A program made the position numbers and the translations under genes. From positions 62,001-126,000 of the forward strand of contig NZ_JADKPN010000008.1 in assembly GCF_015352455.1 (NCBI RefSeq): 64,000 nt of DNA, written 5' to 3'. Shown here piece by piece: positions 26,030 to 33,281 of the stretch. The notes below the pieces were generated by a model that was not told the DNA's origin, ran no database searches, and worked only from the letters and a program-made list of their open reading frames with translations. Position 1 is the stretch's first letter; every line of letters begins with the position of its first letter. Source of the stretch: Nocardioides islandensis. GTDB lineage: Bacteria > Actinomycetota > Actinomycetes > Propionibacteriales > Nocardioidaceae.

Positions 26030-26690
26030 CCTGGTGGTCGAGCCGGGCGAGCCCCCGGGCGAGCCCGTGTCGAGACCCGCCCCATGGTGGTCGAGCCGGG
26101 CGAGCCCCCGGGCGAGCCCGTGTCGAGACCCGGCCCATGGTGGTCGAGCCGGGCGAGCCCCCGGGCGAGCCCGTGTCGAGACCCCCTCAGACACAAGCCG
26201 GCCACCACCACGGTCACCGGGTCTCGACACGCTCGGCCGTGGCCGGCCTCACGGCTCGACCACCATCAGCCGGGCGAGCCCCTGGGCGAGCCCGTGTCGA
26301 GACCCCCTCAGACACAAGCCGGCCTCCACCACGGTCACCGGGTCTCGACACGCTCGGCCGTGGCCGGCCTCACGGCTCGACCACCACCAGCCGGTCACGC
26401 TCGGCCGTGGCCGGCCTCACGGCTCGACCACCATCAGCCGGTCACGCTCGGCCGTGGCCGGCCTCACGGCTCGACCACCACCAGCCGGTCAGGCGCCCAT
26501 GGTGGTCGAGCCGGGCGAGCCCCAGGGCGAGCCCGTGTCGAGACCCGGTGAGACACAAGCCGGCCTCAACCACGGTCACCGGGTCTCGACACGCTCGGCC
26601 GTGGCCGGCCTCACGGCTCGACCACCATCAGCCGGGCGAGCCCCTGGGCGAGCCCGTGTCGAGACCCGGTCAGACACAAGCCGGCCTCAC
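26030..26690. repeat. Dispersed-type repeat array (GGTGGTCGAG ... TCGAGACCC)
   Basis: About 660 bases without a real gene, made of two related units. One is GGTGGTCGAGCCGGGCGAGC... ending GTGTCGAGACCC, about 52 bases and repeated tandemly near 26032-26180. The other is the opposite orientation, GGGTCTCGACACGCTCGG... ending CGGCTCGACCACC. Both carry the same GGTGGTCGAG and GGGTCTCGA termini, so the region is a nested inverted array. Intermediate spacers (GACACAAGCCGGCC...) also recur. Units of this kind are familiar from Nocardioides genomes. Long frames across it are artefacts of repetition. The right end supplies the last codons of the NUDIX gene. Confidence 0.92.
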
Positions 26691-27076
26691 GGCTCGACCA
26701 GCGCGACGCGGATCTGCGGCAGGAACGGGCGGTCGGGGGCGAGCCAGTCGACGTCGTCCAGCTCGTCGGGCGCGAGCCAGCGGACGGCGTCGTGCTCCAC
26801 CGGCACCGGCTCGCCGGCGGCCAGGGTGCAGAGCGCGGCGCGCAGCACGTACCCCTCGCCGATCGGCGCCTCGGCGTCCAGCCACCGCTCGACGGCGACG
26901 GTGCAGCCGAGCTCCTCCCGCACCTCCCGCACCAGGGCCGACTCCGGCGTCTCGCCGTCCTCGACCTTGCCCCCGGGGAGCTCCCACCGGCCGGCGGCCT
27001 CGGGAGGCGACGTACGCCGGCACGCGAGCACGCGGCCGTCGCGCACGACCGCCGCGCCGACCACGAGCGCCCTCAC
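26687..27076 (-). CDS. MutT-like NUDIX hydrolase
   Basis: A 129-residue single-domain Nudix protein with a complete box (GKVEDGETPESALVREVREELG). Small proteins of this type usually hydrolyse 8-oxo-dGTP or other nucleotides in pool sanitation; the substrate is not determined here. The last residues (LVEP) and the stop codon are written by a copy of the flanking repeat, so the natural end may have been replaced by repeat insertion. GTG 27076 has TAGGGT six bases upstream and appears leaderless; the -10 overlaps that of the divergent gene. Confidence 0.88.
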   Translation of the reverse strand: MRALVVGAAVVRDGRVLACRRTSPPEAAGRWELPGGKVEDGETPESALVREVREELGCTVAVERWLDAEAPIGEGYVLRAALCTLAAGEPVPVEHDAVRWLAPDELDDVDWLAPDRPFLPQIRVALVEP

Positions 27077-27082
27077 CCTCCG

Positions 27083-27092
27083 ACCCTAGGGT
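27083..27092. promoter_or_regulatory. Palindromic double -10 for divergent leaderless genes
   Basis: ACCCTAGGGT reads TAGGGT on both strands. On the plus strand TAGGGT (27087-27092) is seven bases before GTG 27100. On the minus strand TAGGGT (27088-27083) is six bases before GTG 27076. The two start codons are only 23 bases apart, and neither has a Shine-Dalgarno. Confidence 0.7.
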
Positions 27093-27099
27093 GATGTCC

Positions 27100-28179
27100 G
27101 TGACCCACGGCGTGCACCTGCGGCGCACGGACGAGAACGTCCGCGAGATCGAGGCGATGGCCACGCTGCTGGGCGGGCGGGCCGGCGTCGACGCCGTGCT
27201 GGCGGACCTCAACCGGCAGGCCCGGCGTACGTTCCTGCTCGGCAGGTGGCGCCTCGGGCAGGCCGTCGACTGGGGCTTCTCGTGGGACGAGCGCGACCGG
27301 ACGGACCCCGTGTGGTGGCCGCAGGGCGTGTCGACGTCGGCCGACGCCTCCGACACCGAGGACATCGGTGGCAAGCACGTGCTCGCGGTGAGCTGGTACG
27401 CCAAGGACGAACGCGGTGTCCGGATCACCTTCGTCGACCTGGCGTCGCTGCGGTACCGGCACGTGCTGCTCGTCGTCCCCGTCCTCGACCGGCACGGGAT
27501 GCTCGTGCTCCGGCCGCTGCGGGTGCACGCCGGTGGCATCGTCTGGAACGGCCCCTACCTCCACGTCGCCGCCACCGCGCGCGGGCTGATCACCTGCAAG
27601 GTCGACGACCTGATGCACGTGCCGGACGTGCGCGGGCACGGTGCGTGGGACCGGCTCGGCCTGGTCAGCGGCGGCCAGGTCGCGTCGTACGGCTACCGGT
27701 ACGTCCTCCCGGTCCGCTTCTCCTACAAGGCGTACGCCGACGACGGCACCACGCGGCTGCGCTACTCGTTCCTGTCGCTGGACCGCGGCGGGGAGCGACC
27801 GGCGATCGTCGCGGGCGAGTACGGGCAGACAGGACAGACGACGCGGCTGGCCAGGTACGACCTGGAGCCCGACACCCTGATGCTGGCCACCGGCGACGAC
27901 GGGTACGCCCGGCCGATGGCCTTCGACGAGGGCGGCGTGGTGCGGATGCAGGGCGCCTCGATCGTCGACGGCCGCTACCACGTGACGGTCTCGCACGGCC
28001 CGTGGAAGCCGGGCTCGATGTACGTCGGCACGCCCGGCAACCTGGAGGAGCACCGCTTCGCGACCCCGATGGGACCAGAGGACATCGCCTACTGGCCCTC
28101 GACCGACCGCTTCTGGTCCGTCAGCGAGCACCCGCACCGCCGCTGGGTGTTCTCGATGAAGCGCAGCTACTTCGACTGA
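27100..28179 (+). CDS. Hypothetical protein, probable beta-propeller
   Basis: A 359-residue soluble protein with no signal peptide and no motif I recognise. The sequence has repeated blade-like strands (LAVSWYAKDERGVRITF; IVDGRYHVTVSHGP; IAYWPSTDRFWSV), suggesting a five- or six-bladed propeller that compares several measured values. GTG 27100 is preferred to ATG 27094 because TAGGGT lies seven bases upstream of the GTG and there is no ribosome binding site. Function unknown. It converges on the thioesterase gene with 11 bases between stops. Confidence 0.75.
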   Translation: MTHGVHLRRTDENVREIEAMATLLGGRAGVDAVLADLNRQARRTFLLGRWRLGQAVDWGFSWDERDRTDPVWWPQGVSTSADASDTEDIGGKHVLAVSWYAKDERGVRITFVDLASLRYRHVLLVVPVLDRHGMLVLRPLRVHAGGIVWNGPYLHVAATARGLITCKVDDLMHVPDVRGHGAWDRLGLVSGGQVASYGYRYVLPVRFSYKAYADDGTTRLRYSFLSLDRGGERPAIVAGEYGQTGQTTRLARYDLEPDTLMLATGDDGYARPMAFDEGGVVRMQGASIVDGRYHVTVSHGPWKPGSMYVGTPGNLEEHRFATPMGPEDIAYWPSTDRFWSVSEHPHRRWVFSMKRSYFD

Positions 28180-28190
28180 TCCACTGCCGG

Positions 28191-29006
28191 CTACGGCCGC
28201 GGGGTACGCGCCAGCTGGCGGGACTGCGCGACCAGCCGGTCGGCGGAGTCCCAGACCTCGCAGTCCTCCTCGAACATCCCGCCGGCGACGTTGCGGGTGG
28301 CGTGCCGCAGCCGTAGCCAGCCGGGGGCGGGCCGGGCGCGCAGATGGGCGGTGAGCTCGAGCGTCGGCGCCCAGCCGTACATCCCGAGGTCGAACGTCGC
28401 GGGCGGCATGGCGTCCACGGCCAGCAGCAGCGACAGAGGGTCGGGCTCGCGGTCGGGCAGCCGGAACCAGCACTGGATCAGCCCGCGGCCGCTCGGCGTG
28501 CCCACCGCCCAGCCGGCCGACGCCACGTCGAAGCGCATGTCGAACCGCGACATCAGCGGCGGTGCCTGGTCGCGGAACTCCGGCGGCGCGTCGCCGAACC
28601 CGACGCACTGCTCGAGCGGCGGGAGGTCGGGCGGGGAGGCGGTGGTGGCGACGTCGTCGGTCAGCCCGGACAGGTCGCCGTACGCCGCCAGCGCGGTGAT
28701 CCGGTGGCTGTCGCCCTGGCTGACGTCCGCGGCCAGGGTCGCCACCGATCCGCCGTCGCGGAGCACCCGCGTGGTGACCGTCGCCGGTCCCGGAGTGCTG
28801 GCGGCGAGGTAGTAGGCACTGATCGCGACCGGGTCGGGCTTGCCCGGCACCGTCTGCCCGAGGGCGCGACCGAGGGTGGCCAGCAGGTACCCGCCGTTCA
28901 CGCCGCCGCCGACCACCCAGCCGGCGCCCAGGTCGGCGGCGTACGTGCCGTCGGCGGAGGCGGTGACTCCGGTGGCGCGGTCGAACTCGGCGGGTACGTC
29001 GGTCAC
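28191..29006 (-). CDS. Thioesterase family protein (TesB-like double hotdog)
   Basis: A 271-residue protein of the acyl-CoA thioesterase superfamily with two hotdog domains; the first contains GGVNGGYLLATLGRAL and the second LGMYGWAPTLELTAHLRARP. Such enzymes hydrolyse acyl-CoA thioesters. Neighbouring E1 and aldehyde dehydrogenase genes point to acyl-CoA metabolism, but the substrate is unknown. GTG 29006 has TAGCCT seven bases upstream, a probable leaderless start. It is divergent from the E1 gene with 41 bases between starts. Confidence 0.83.
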   Translation of the reverse strand: MTDVPAEFDRATGVTASADGTYAADLGAGWVVGGGVNGGYLLATLGRALGQTVPGKPDPVAISAYYLAASTPGPATVTTRVLRDGGSVATLAADVSQGDSHRITALAAYGDLSGLTDDVATTASPPDLPPLEQCVGFGDAPPEFRDQAPPLMSRFDMRFDVASAGWAVGTPSGRGLIQCWFRLPDREPDPLSLLLAVDAMPPATFDLGMYGWAPTLELTAHLRARPAPGWLRLRHATRNVAGGMFEEDCEVWDSADRLVAQSRQLARTPRP

Positions 29007-29013
29007 CCGCCGG

Positions 29014-29047
29014 AGGCTATCGGCCGGGCCACGGCATAGTGGGTCGG
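29014..29047. promoter_or_regulatory. Divergent leaderless promoters
   Basis: On the minus strand TAGCCT (29019-29014) lies seven bases before GTG 29006. On the plus strand CATAGT (29035-29040) lies seven bases before GTG 29048. No ribosome binding site is seen on either side. Confidence 0.55.
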
Positions 29048-31189
29048 GTGACGGTGGGCCTCGACGAGCACTTCAGGTCGACCGTCGCCTCCTGGCCCGC
29101 TCCGGCGCCTCCGGCAGGGAAGCCGGACGAGCGGCTGGACCACGATCTGGGCCGGCTGTTCGAGGCGCAGGCGCTGAGCCGGCACCTCGACTTCGTGGCC
29201 CGCGACCTGCACGCGCAGGGCGAGGGCTTCTACACGATCGGGTCGGCCGGGCACGAGAGCAACGCGGCGGTGGCGTTGGCGCTGCGGCCCGACGACCCCG
29301 CGCTGCTGCACTACCGGTCCGGCGGCTTCTACTGCGCCCGCGCTGCCCAGGTCAGCGGCGTCGACCCGGTGCGCGACGTGCTGCACGGGCTCACCGCCTC
29401 GGTCCGCGACCCGATCACCGGCGGCCGCCACAAGGTGTTCGGCCACCCGGCCTTGCACGTGATCCCGCAGACGTCGACCATCGCCTCGCACCTGCCCCGC
29501 GCCGTCGGGGTGGCGTTCGGCATCCACCGCGCCCAGCGGATCGGGGTCACCACGCCGTGGCCCGACGACGCCGTCGTGGTGGCCAGCCTCGGCGACGCGT
29601 CGATCAACCACTCGACGGCCGTCGGGGCGCTGAACGCGGCCGGCCACGCCGTGCACCAGCGGCTCCCGCTCCCGCTGCTGGTCGTGGTCGAGGACAACGG
29701 CTGGGGCATCTCGGTGCCGAGCCCGCCGGGCTGGGTCGAGGAGGCGCTGTCCTCGCGGCCTGGGTTCGAGTACGTCGCGGCCGACGGCGCCGACGCGCTG
29801 GACACCCTGACGGTGGCCACCGAGGCCGCGCAGTGGGTCAGGTCGGAGCGGAAGCCGGTGCTGCTGCACCTGCGGACCGTGCGGTACCTCGGCCACGCCG
29901 GGTCCGACGCCGAGCTGGGGTACCGGCGCGAGCGCGACGTGGTCGCCGACTACGAGCGCGACCCCCTGCTCGGCACCGCCCGGGCGCTGGTCGACGCGGG
30001 CTGGTCCCCGGGCGCGGTGCTGGCCAGGTACGAAGCGGCGCGCAGCCGGGTCGCCGGCGCCGCGCGCGACGCCGTACCGGCCGACCGGCTGGAGTCGGCC
30101 GCGGACGTGATGCGGCCGCTCGACCGACGTACGCGTGCCGCCCACCTCGCCGCCGCCGACGACCGCAAGGCGTCCTTCCCGCGCGGGCTGCCCGAGGAGG
30201 CCGGGCCGCTGACGCTGGCGCAGTCGGTCAACGCCGCGCTCACCGACGTGCTCGCGGCCTGCCCGCAGGCGATCGTGCTCGGCGAGGACGTCGGCACCAA
30301 GGGCGGCGTGTACGGCGTCACGCTGGGGCTGCAGAAGACGTTCGGTGCCGCGCGGGTCTTCGACACCCCGCTCGACGAGCAGACGATCCTCGGCCTGGCG
30401 CTGGGCGCCTCGCTGGCCGGGCTGCTGCCGATCGCAGAGATCCAGTACCTGGCGTACCTCCACAACGCCGAGGACCAGCTGCGCGGCGAGGCGGCGACGC
30501 TGCAGTTCTTCTCCGACGGTCAGTACGCCAACGGCATGGTCGTGCGGATCGCCTCGCTGGCGTCGCTGAAGGGGTTCGGCGGCCACTTCCACAACGACAA
30601 CGCGATCGGCGTGCTCCGCGACATCCCCGGCATCCTCGTCGCCTGCCCGTCCAGCGCGGCCGAGGCGCCGGCGTTGCTGCGCACCCTGGCCGGACTCGCC
30701 GTCGGCGAGGGGCGGGTCGGGGTGCTGCTCGAGCCGACCGCGCTGTACCACGACAAGGACGAGGCCGCGCCGTACGCCGCCCCCGAGGCCTGGCGTCCCG
30801 GCAAGTCCGACCGCGAGACCGGGCGCCTCCACTGGGGCGGCCGGGAGGTGCTGGTCGTGACGTTCGGCAACGGCGTCGCGATGGCCAGGCGGGCCGCCGA
30901 GCGGGCCGGGGTGGAGGCGACCGTCTTCGACCTGCGCTGGCTGGTGCCGCTGCCGGTGCTGCACCTGCTCTCGGTCGTCGCGGCGTTCCCGGCGGTGCTC
31001 GTCGTCGACGAGACGCGGCGCTCCGGCGGGGTCTCCGAGGGCGTGGTGACGGCGCTGGTCGAGGGCGGGTACGGCGGGCGGATCGCCCGCGTGACGGCCG
31101 AGGACTCCTTCGTGCCGCTCGGGCCGGCCGCCGCCCACGTGGTGCTCACGGAGGACGACGTGGTCGCTGCCTTATCGTCGCTCGTATGA
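29048..31189 (+). CDS. Fused E1 alpha-beta thiamine-diphosphate dehydrogenase
   Basis: A 713-residue single-chain E1 component. Residues about 1-350 are the alpha part with the ThDP-binding SLGDASINHSTAVGALN (GDx...N) motif; 370-713 are the beta part (LGEDVGTKGGVYGVT; FDTPLDEQTI; transketolase C domain near VTFGNGVAMARRAAERA). Fused E1 proteins decarboxylate 2-oxo acids, commonly branched-chain, handing acyl groups to an E2; no E2 or E3 is in this window. Databases sometimes mislabel the fold. GTG 29048 is preferred over GTG 29039 by promoter spacing. The stop overlaps the aldehyde dehydrogenase start (ATGA), and the fifth codon before the stop is the rare TTA. Confidence 0.9.
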   Translation: MTVGLDEHFRSTVASWPAPAPPAGKPDERLDHDLGRLFEAQALSRHLDFVARDLHAQGEGFYTIGSAGHESNAAVALALRPDDPALLHYRSGGFYCARAAQVSGVDPVRDVLHGLTASVRDPITGGRHKVFGHPALHVIPQTSTIASHLPRAVGVAFGIHRAQRIGVTTPWPDDAVVVASLGDASINHSTAVGALNAAGHAVHQRLPLPLLVVVEDNGWGISVPSPPGWVEEALSSRPGFEYVAADGADALDTLTVATEAAQWVRSERKPVLLHLRTVRYLGHAGSDAELGYRRERDVVADYERDPLLGTARALVDAGWSPGAVLARYEAARSRVAGAARDAVPADRLESAADVMRPLDRRTRAAHLAAADDRKASFPRGLPEEAGPLTLAQSVNAALTDVLAACPQAIVLGEDVGTKGGVYGVTLGLQKTFGAARVFDTPLDEQTILGLALGASLAGLLPIAEIQYLAYLHNAEDQLRGEAATLQFFSDGQYANGMVVRIASLASLKGFGGHFHNDNAIGVLRDIPGILVACPSSAAEAPALLRTLAGLAVGEGRVGVLLEPTALYHDKDEAAPYAAPEAWRPGKSDRETGRLHWGGREVLVVTFGNGVAMARRAAERAGVEATVFDLRWLVPLPVLHLLSVVAAFPAVLVVDETRRSGGVSEGVVTALVEGGYGGRIARVTAEDSFVPLGPAAAHVVLTEDDVVAALSSLV
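31173..31185 (+). promoter_or_regulatory. Possible internal leaderless promoter for aldehyde dehydrogenase
   Basis: TATCGT (31173-31178) lies inside the end of the E1 gene, seven bases before ATG 31186. It overlaps a rare TTA leucine codon of E1 (31172-31174). It could allow separate expression of the dehydrogenase, although ATGA coupling also explains its translation. Confidence 0.4.
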
Positions 31190-32712
31190 GCCTCCCCTCC
31201 GAGTCCGACCTCTCGTCCCGCGCAGCCGCAGCCGCGGCGGCGTGCGGCGTCGACCTGTCGGCCGCCGGCGGCGCGCAGGTGGGCCGGTCGCCGGTCAACG
31301 GGCTGCCGGTCTCCTCGCTCGCGTGGTCGACGCCGGCGGACGTGGACGCGGCCGTGGCGCGGTCCGCGGCGGCGTACGACGCGTGGCGTCTCGTGCCCGC
31401 GCCCGTCCGTGGCGCGGTGGTGCGCAGGTTCGGCGAGCTGCTGCGCGAGCACCTCGACGACCTGGCGACCCTGGTCACCCTCGAGGTCGGGAAGATCGGC
31501 TCCGAGGCGCGCGGCGAGGTCCAGGAGATGGTGGACATCTGCGACTACGCCGTCGGTCTGTCTCGGCAGCTCTTCGGCCGGACGATGACGAGCGAGCGGC
31601 CCGGGCACCGCCTGATGGAGACCTGGCACCCGCTCGGCGTGGTCGGGGTCATCTCGGCGTTCAACTTCCCGGTCGCGGTGTGGTCGTGGAACACCGCGAT
31701 CGCCCTGGTCTGCGGCGACACCGTCGTCTGGAAGCCGTCGGAGCAGGCGCCCCTGTGTGCCCTCGCGTCGGCCGCGCTGCTGCGCCGTGCCCTGGTCGAC
31801 GCGGGGTTCTCCGGGGACGAGTCCCAGGTGGTGCTCGGCGACGCCGCCGTCGGCATGGCGCTCGTCGACTCCCCCGCCGTCGCGCTGGTGTCGGCGACCG
31901 GCTCGACCCGGATGGGCCGGGAGGTCGGGCCGCGGGTTGCCGCCCGGTTCGGGCGGTCGCTGCTCGAGCTCGGCGGCAACAACGCGGCGATCGTCGGGCC
32001 GTCGGCCGACCTCGACCTGACCACGCGCGGCATCGTCTTCTCGGCCGCCGGCACCGCCGGCCAGCGCTGCACGTCCATGCGCCGGGTGATCGCGCACTCC
32101 TCGGTCGTCGACGCGGTCACCGACCGGGTCGCGGCGGCGTACGAGAAGCTGCCCATCGGCTCGCCCCTGGACGACGGCACGCTGGTCGGCCCGCTGGTCA
32201 ACGAGCGCGCGTTCGCGTCGTACTCCACGTCGATCTCGGCGGCCACCACCTCGGGCGGCTCCCTCGTCGTCGGCGGGTCGCGGGTGCTCGACGCCGACGC
32301 GCGGGACGCCTACTACGTGCAGCCGACCGTCGTGAGGATGCCGGCGCAGAGCGACGTGGTGCACACCGAGACGTTCGCGCCGCTGCTGTACGTCCTGGCG
32401 TACGACGACCTCGACGAGGCCATCGCCCTCAACAACGCCGTGCCGCAAGGGCTCTCGTCCTCGATCTTCACCCAGGACCAGGCCGAGGCCGAGCTGTTCA
32501 TGTCCGCCGGTGGCTCCGACTGCGGCATCGTCAACGTCAACATCGGGACGAGCGGGGCCGAGATCGGCGGCGCGTTCGGCGGCGAGAAGGAGACCGGCGG
32601 CGGCCGCGAGTCCGGCTCGGACGCCTGGCGCGCGTACATGCGGCGCGCCACCAACACCATCAACTACTCCGGCGACCTGCCGCTGGCCCAGGGCGTGACG
32701 TTCGACGTCTGA
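31186..32712 (+). CDS. Aldehyde dehydrogenase, ALDH7 type
   Basis: A 508-residue NAD-dependent aldehyde dehydrogenase. Features: the cofactor region FNFPVAVWSWNTAIA and VVWKPSEQ, catalytic base E261 in LLELGGNN, nucleophile C295 in GQRCTSMRR, and the C-terminal GGEKETGGGRESGSD region. It resembles the antiquitin/ALDH7 group, which oxidises 2-aminoadipate semialdehyde (piperideine-6-carboxylate) in lysine catabolism; this substrate is inferred from sequence type. It is coupled to the E1 gene by a four-base overlap, suggesting a shared amino-acid or 2-oxo-acid degradation route. Confidence 0.88.
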   Translation: MSLPSESDLSSRAAAAAAACGVDLSAAGGAQVGRSPVNGLPVSSLAWSTPADVDAAVARSAAAYDAWRLVPAPVRGAVVRRFGELLREHLDDLATLVTLEVGKIGSEARGEVQEMVDICDYAVGLSRQLFGRTMTSERPGHRLMETWHPLGVVGVISAFNFPVAVWSWNTAIALVCGDTVVWKPSEQAPLCALASAALLRRALVDAGFSGDESQVVLGDAAVGMALVDSPAVALVSATGSTRMGREVGPRVAARFGRSLLELGGNNAAIVGPSADLDLTTRGIVFSAAGTAGQRCTSMRRVIAHSSVVDAVTDRVAAAYEKLPIGSPLDDGTLVGPLVNERAFASYSTSISAATTSGGSLVVGGSRVLDADARDAYYVQPTVVRMPAQSDVVHTETFAPLLYVLAYDDLDEAIALNNAVPQGLSSSIFTQDQAEAELFMSAGGSDCGIVNVNIGTSGAEIGGAFGGEKETGGGRESGSDAWRAYMRRATNTINYSGDLPLAQGVTFDV

Positions 32713-32721
32713 TCGAGCAGC

Positions 32722-32733
32722 GGAGCCGGCTCC
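32722..32733. terminator. Short palindrome between convergent genes
   Basis: GGAGCCGGCTCC is a perfect 12 bp palindrome nine bases after the aldehyde dehydrogenase stop and 14 bases from the lipoprotein gene's 3' end. There is no T run, so termination function is weakly supported. Confidence 0.3.
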
Positions 32734-32747
32734 CGGCGCACGTCAGG

Positions 32748-33200
32748 TCAACCGTCCGGGCAGTCCACCCCGTGGAAGGTGGCCGTCTCGCTCCGTACCC
32801 AGGTGGCACCGCGCTTGGTGAGCACGCGCCAGGTACGCGGACCGGTGCCCGGGTTCATCTGGGTCCAGTGATAGCTGGACTGGTCGGCCGGGAGCGTCCC
32901 CGTCCGCAAGAAGGCGTCGGTCTCGAGGCCACCGGGTACGTAGCTGAGGACGAGTCGCTGTCCGTCGCCGGGCGGCTCGGCCGGTCTCCAGGAGAAGTCC
33001 GCCACGTGGTTGTTCAGCCCGGACCCCTCGCAGCCAGCGACGGCGCGCAGCTGCGTCGCCACCGCCGCGTCGGGACCCGCCGTCGTCGCGGTCGGGGGCG
33101 GGGCCGTCGGCGACACCGGCCCGGACTCCCGGGAGTCCGAGGATCCGCCGGCGTCCGAGCAGGCCGTCAGGGCCAGGGCCACCCCCCACGCCAGCAGCAT
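32748..33200 (-). CDS. Putative lipoprotein
   Basis: A 150-residue exported protein: short hydrophobic N-terminus ending in a lipobox LTAC with the cysteine at residue 14, followed by a Ser/Pro/Thr-rich linker (GPVSPTAPPPTATTAGP) and a small C-terminal domain with a Cys pair (AGCEGSG; GVDCPDG). ATG 33200 is chosen because GGAGG lies eight bases upstream; GTG 33218 would add a positive charge to an otherwise uncharged n-region and is a real alternative. It follows the subtilase gene by about 80 bases on the same strand. Function unknown. Confidence 0.72.
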   Translation of the reverse strand: MLLAWGVALALTACSDAGGSSDSRESGPVSPTAPPPTATTAGPDAAVATQLRAVAGCEGSGLNNHVADFSWRPAEPPGDGQRLVLSYVPGGLETDAFLRTGTLPADQSSYHWTQMNPGTGPRTWRVLTKRGATWVRSETATFHGVDCPDG

Positions 33201-33281
33201 CCGGGCGACCTCCGGCACGTCACGACCACGGGCCGGGTGTGCCGGCCGGCACGAGGCCGGCCGGCTGACCCCCCGGCACAT

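Noticed and set aside
26009..26138. N-terminal extension of MshB into the repeat array
   Set aside because: The family start is at the VTSAPDERIL region, and the promoter spacing supports GTG 26009; the extension is repeat-coded.
26030..26690. CRISPR-like array
   Set aside because: Repeats are long, variable and inverted with no unique spacers of constant length, and there are no cas genes.
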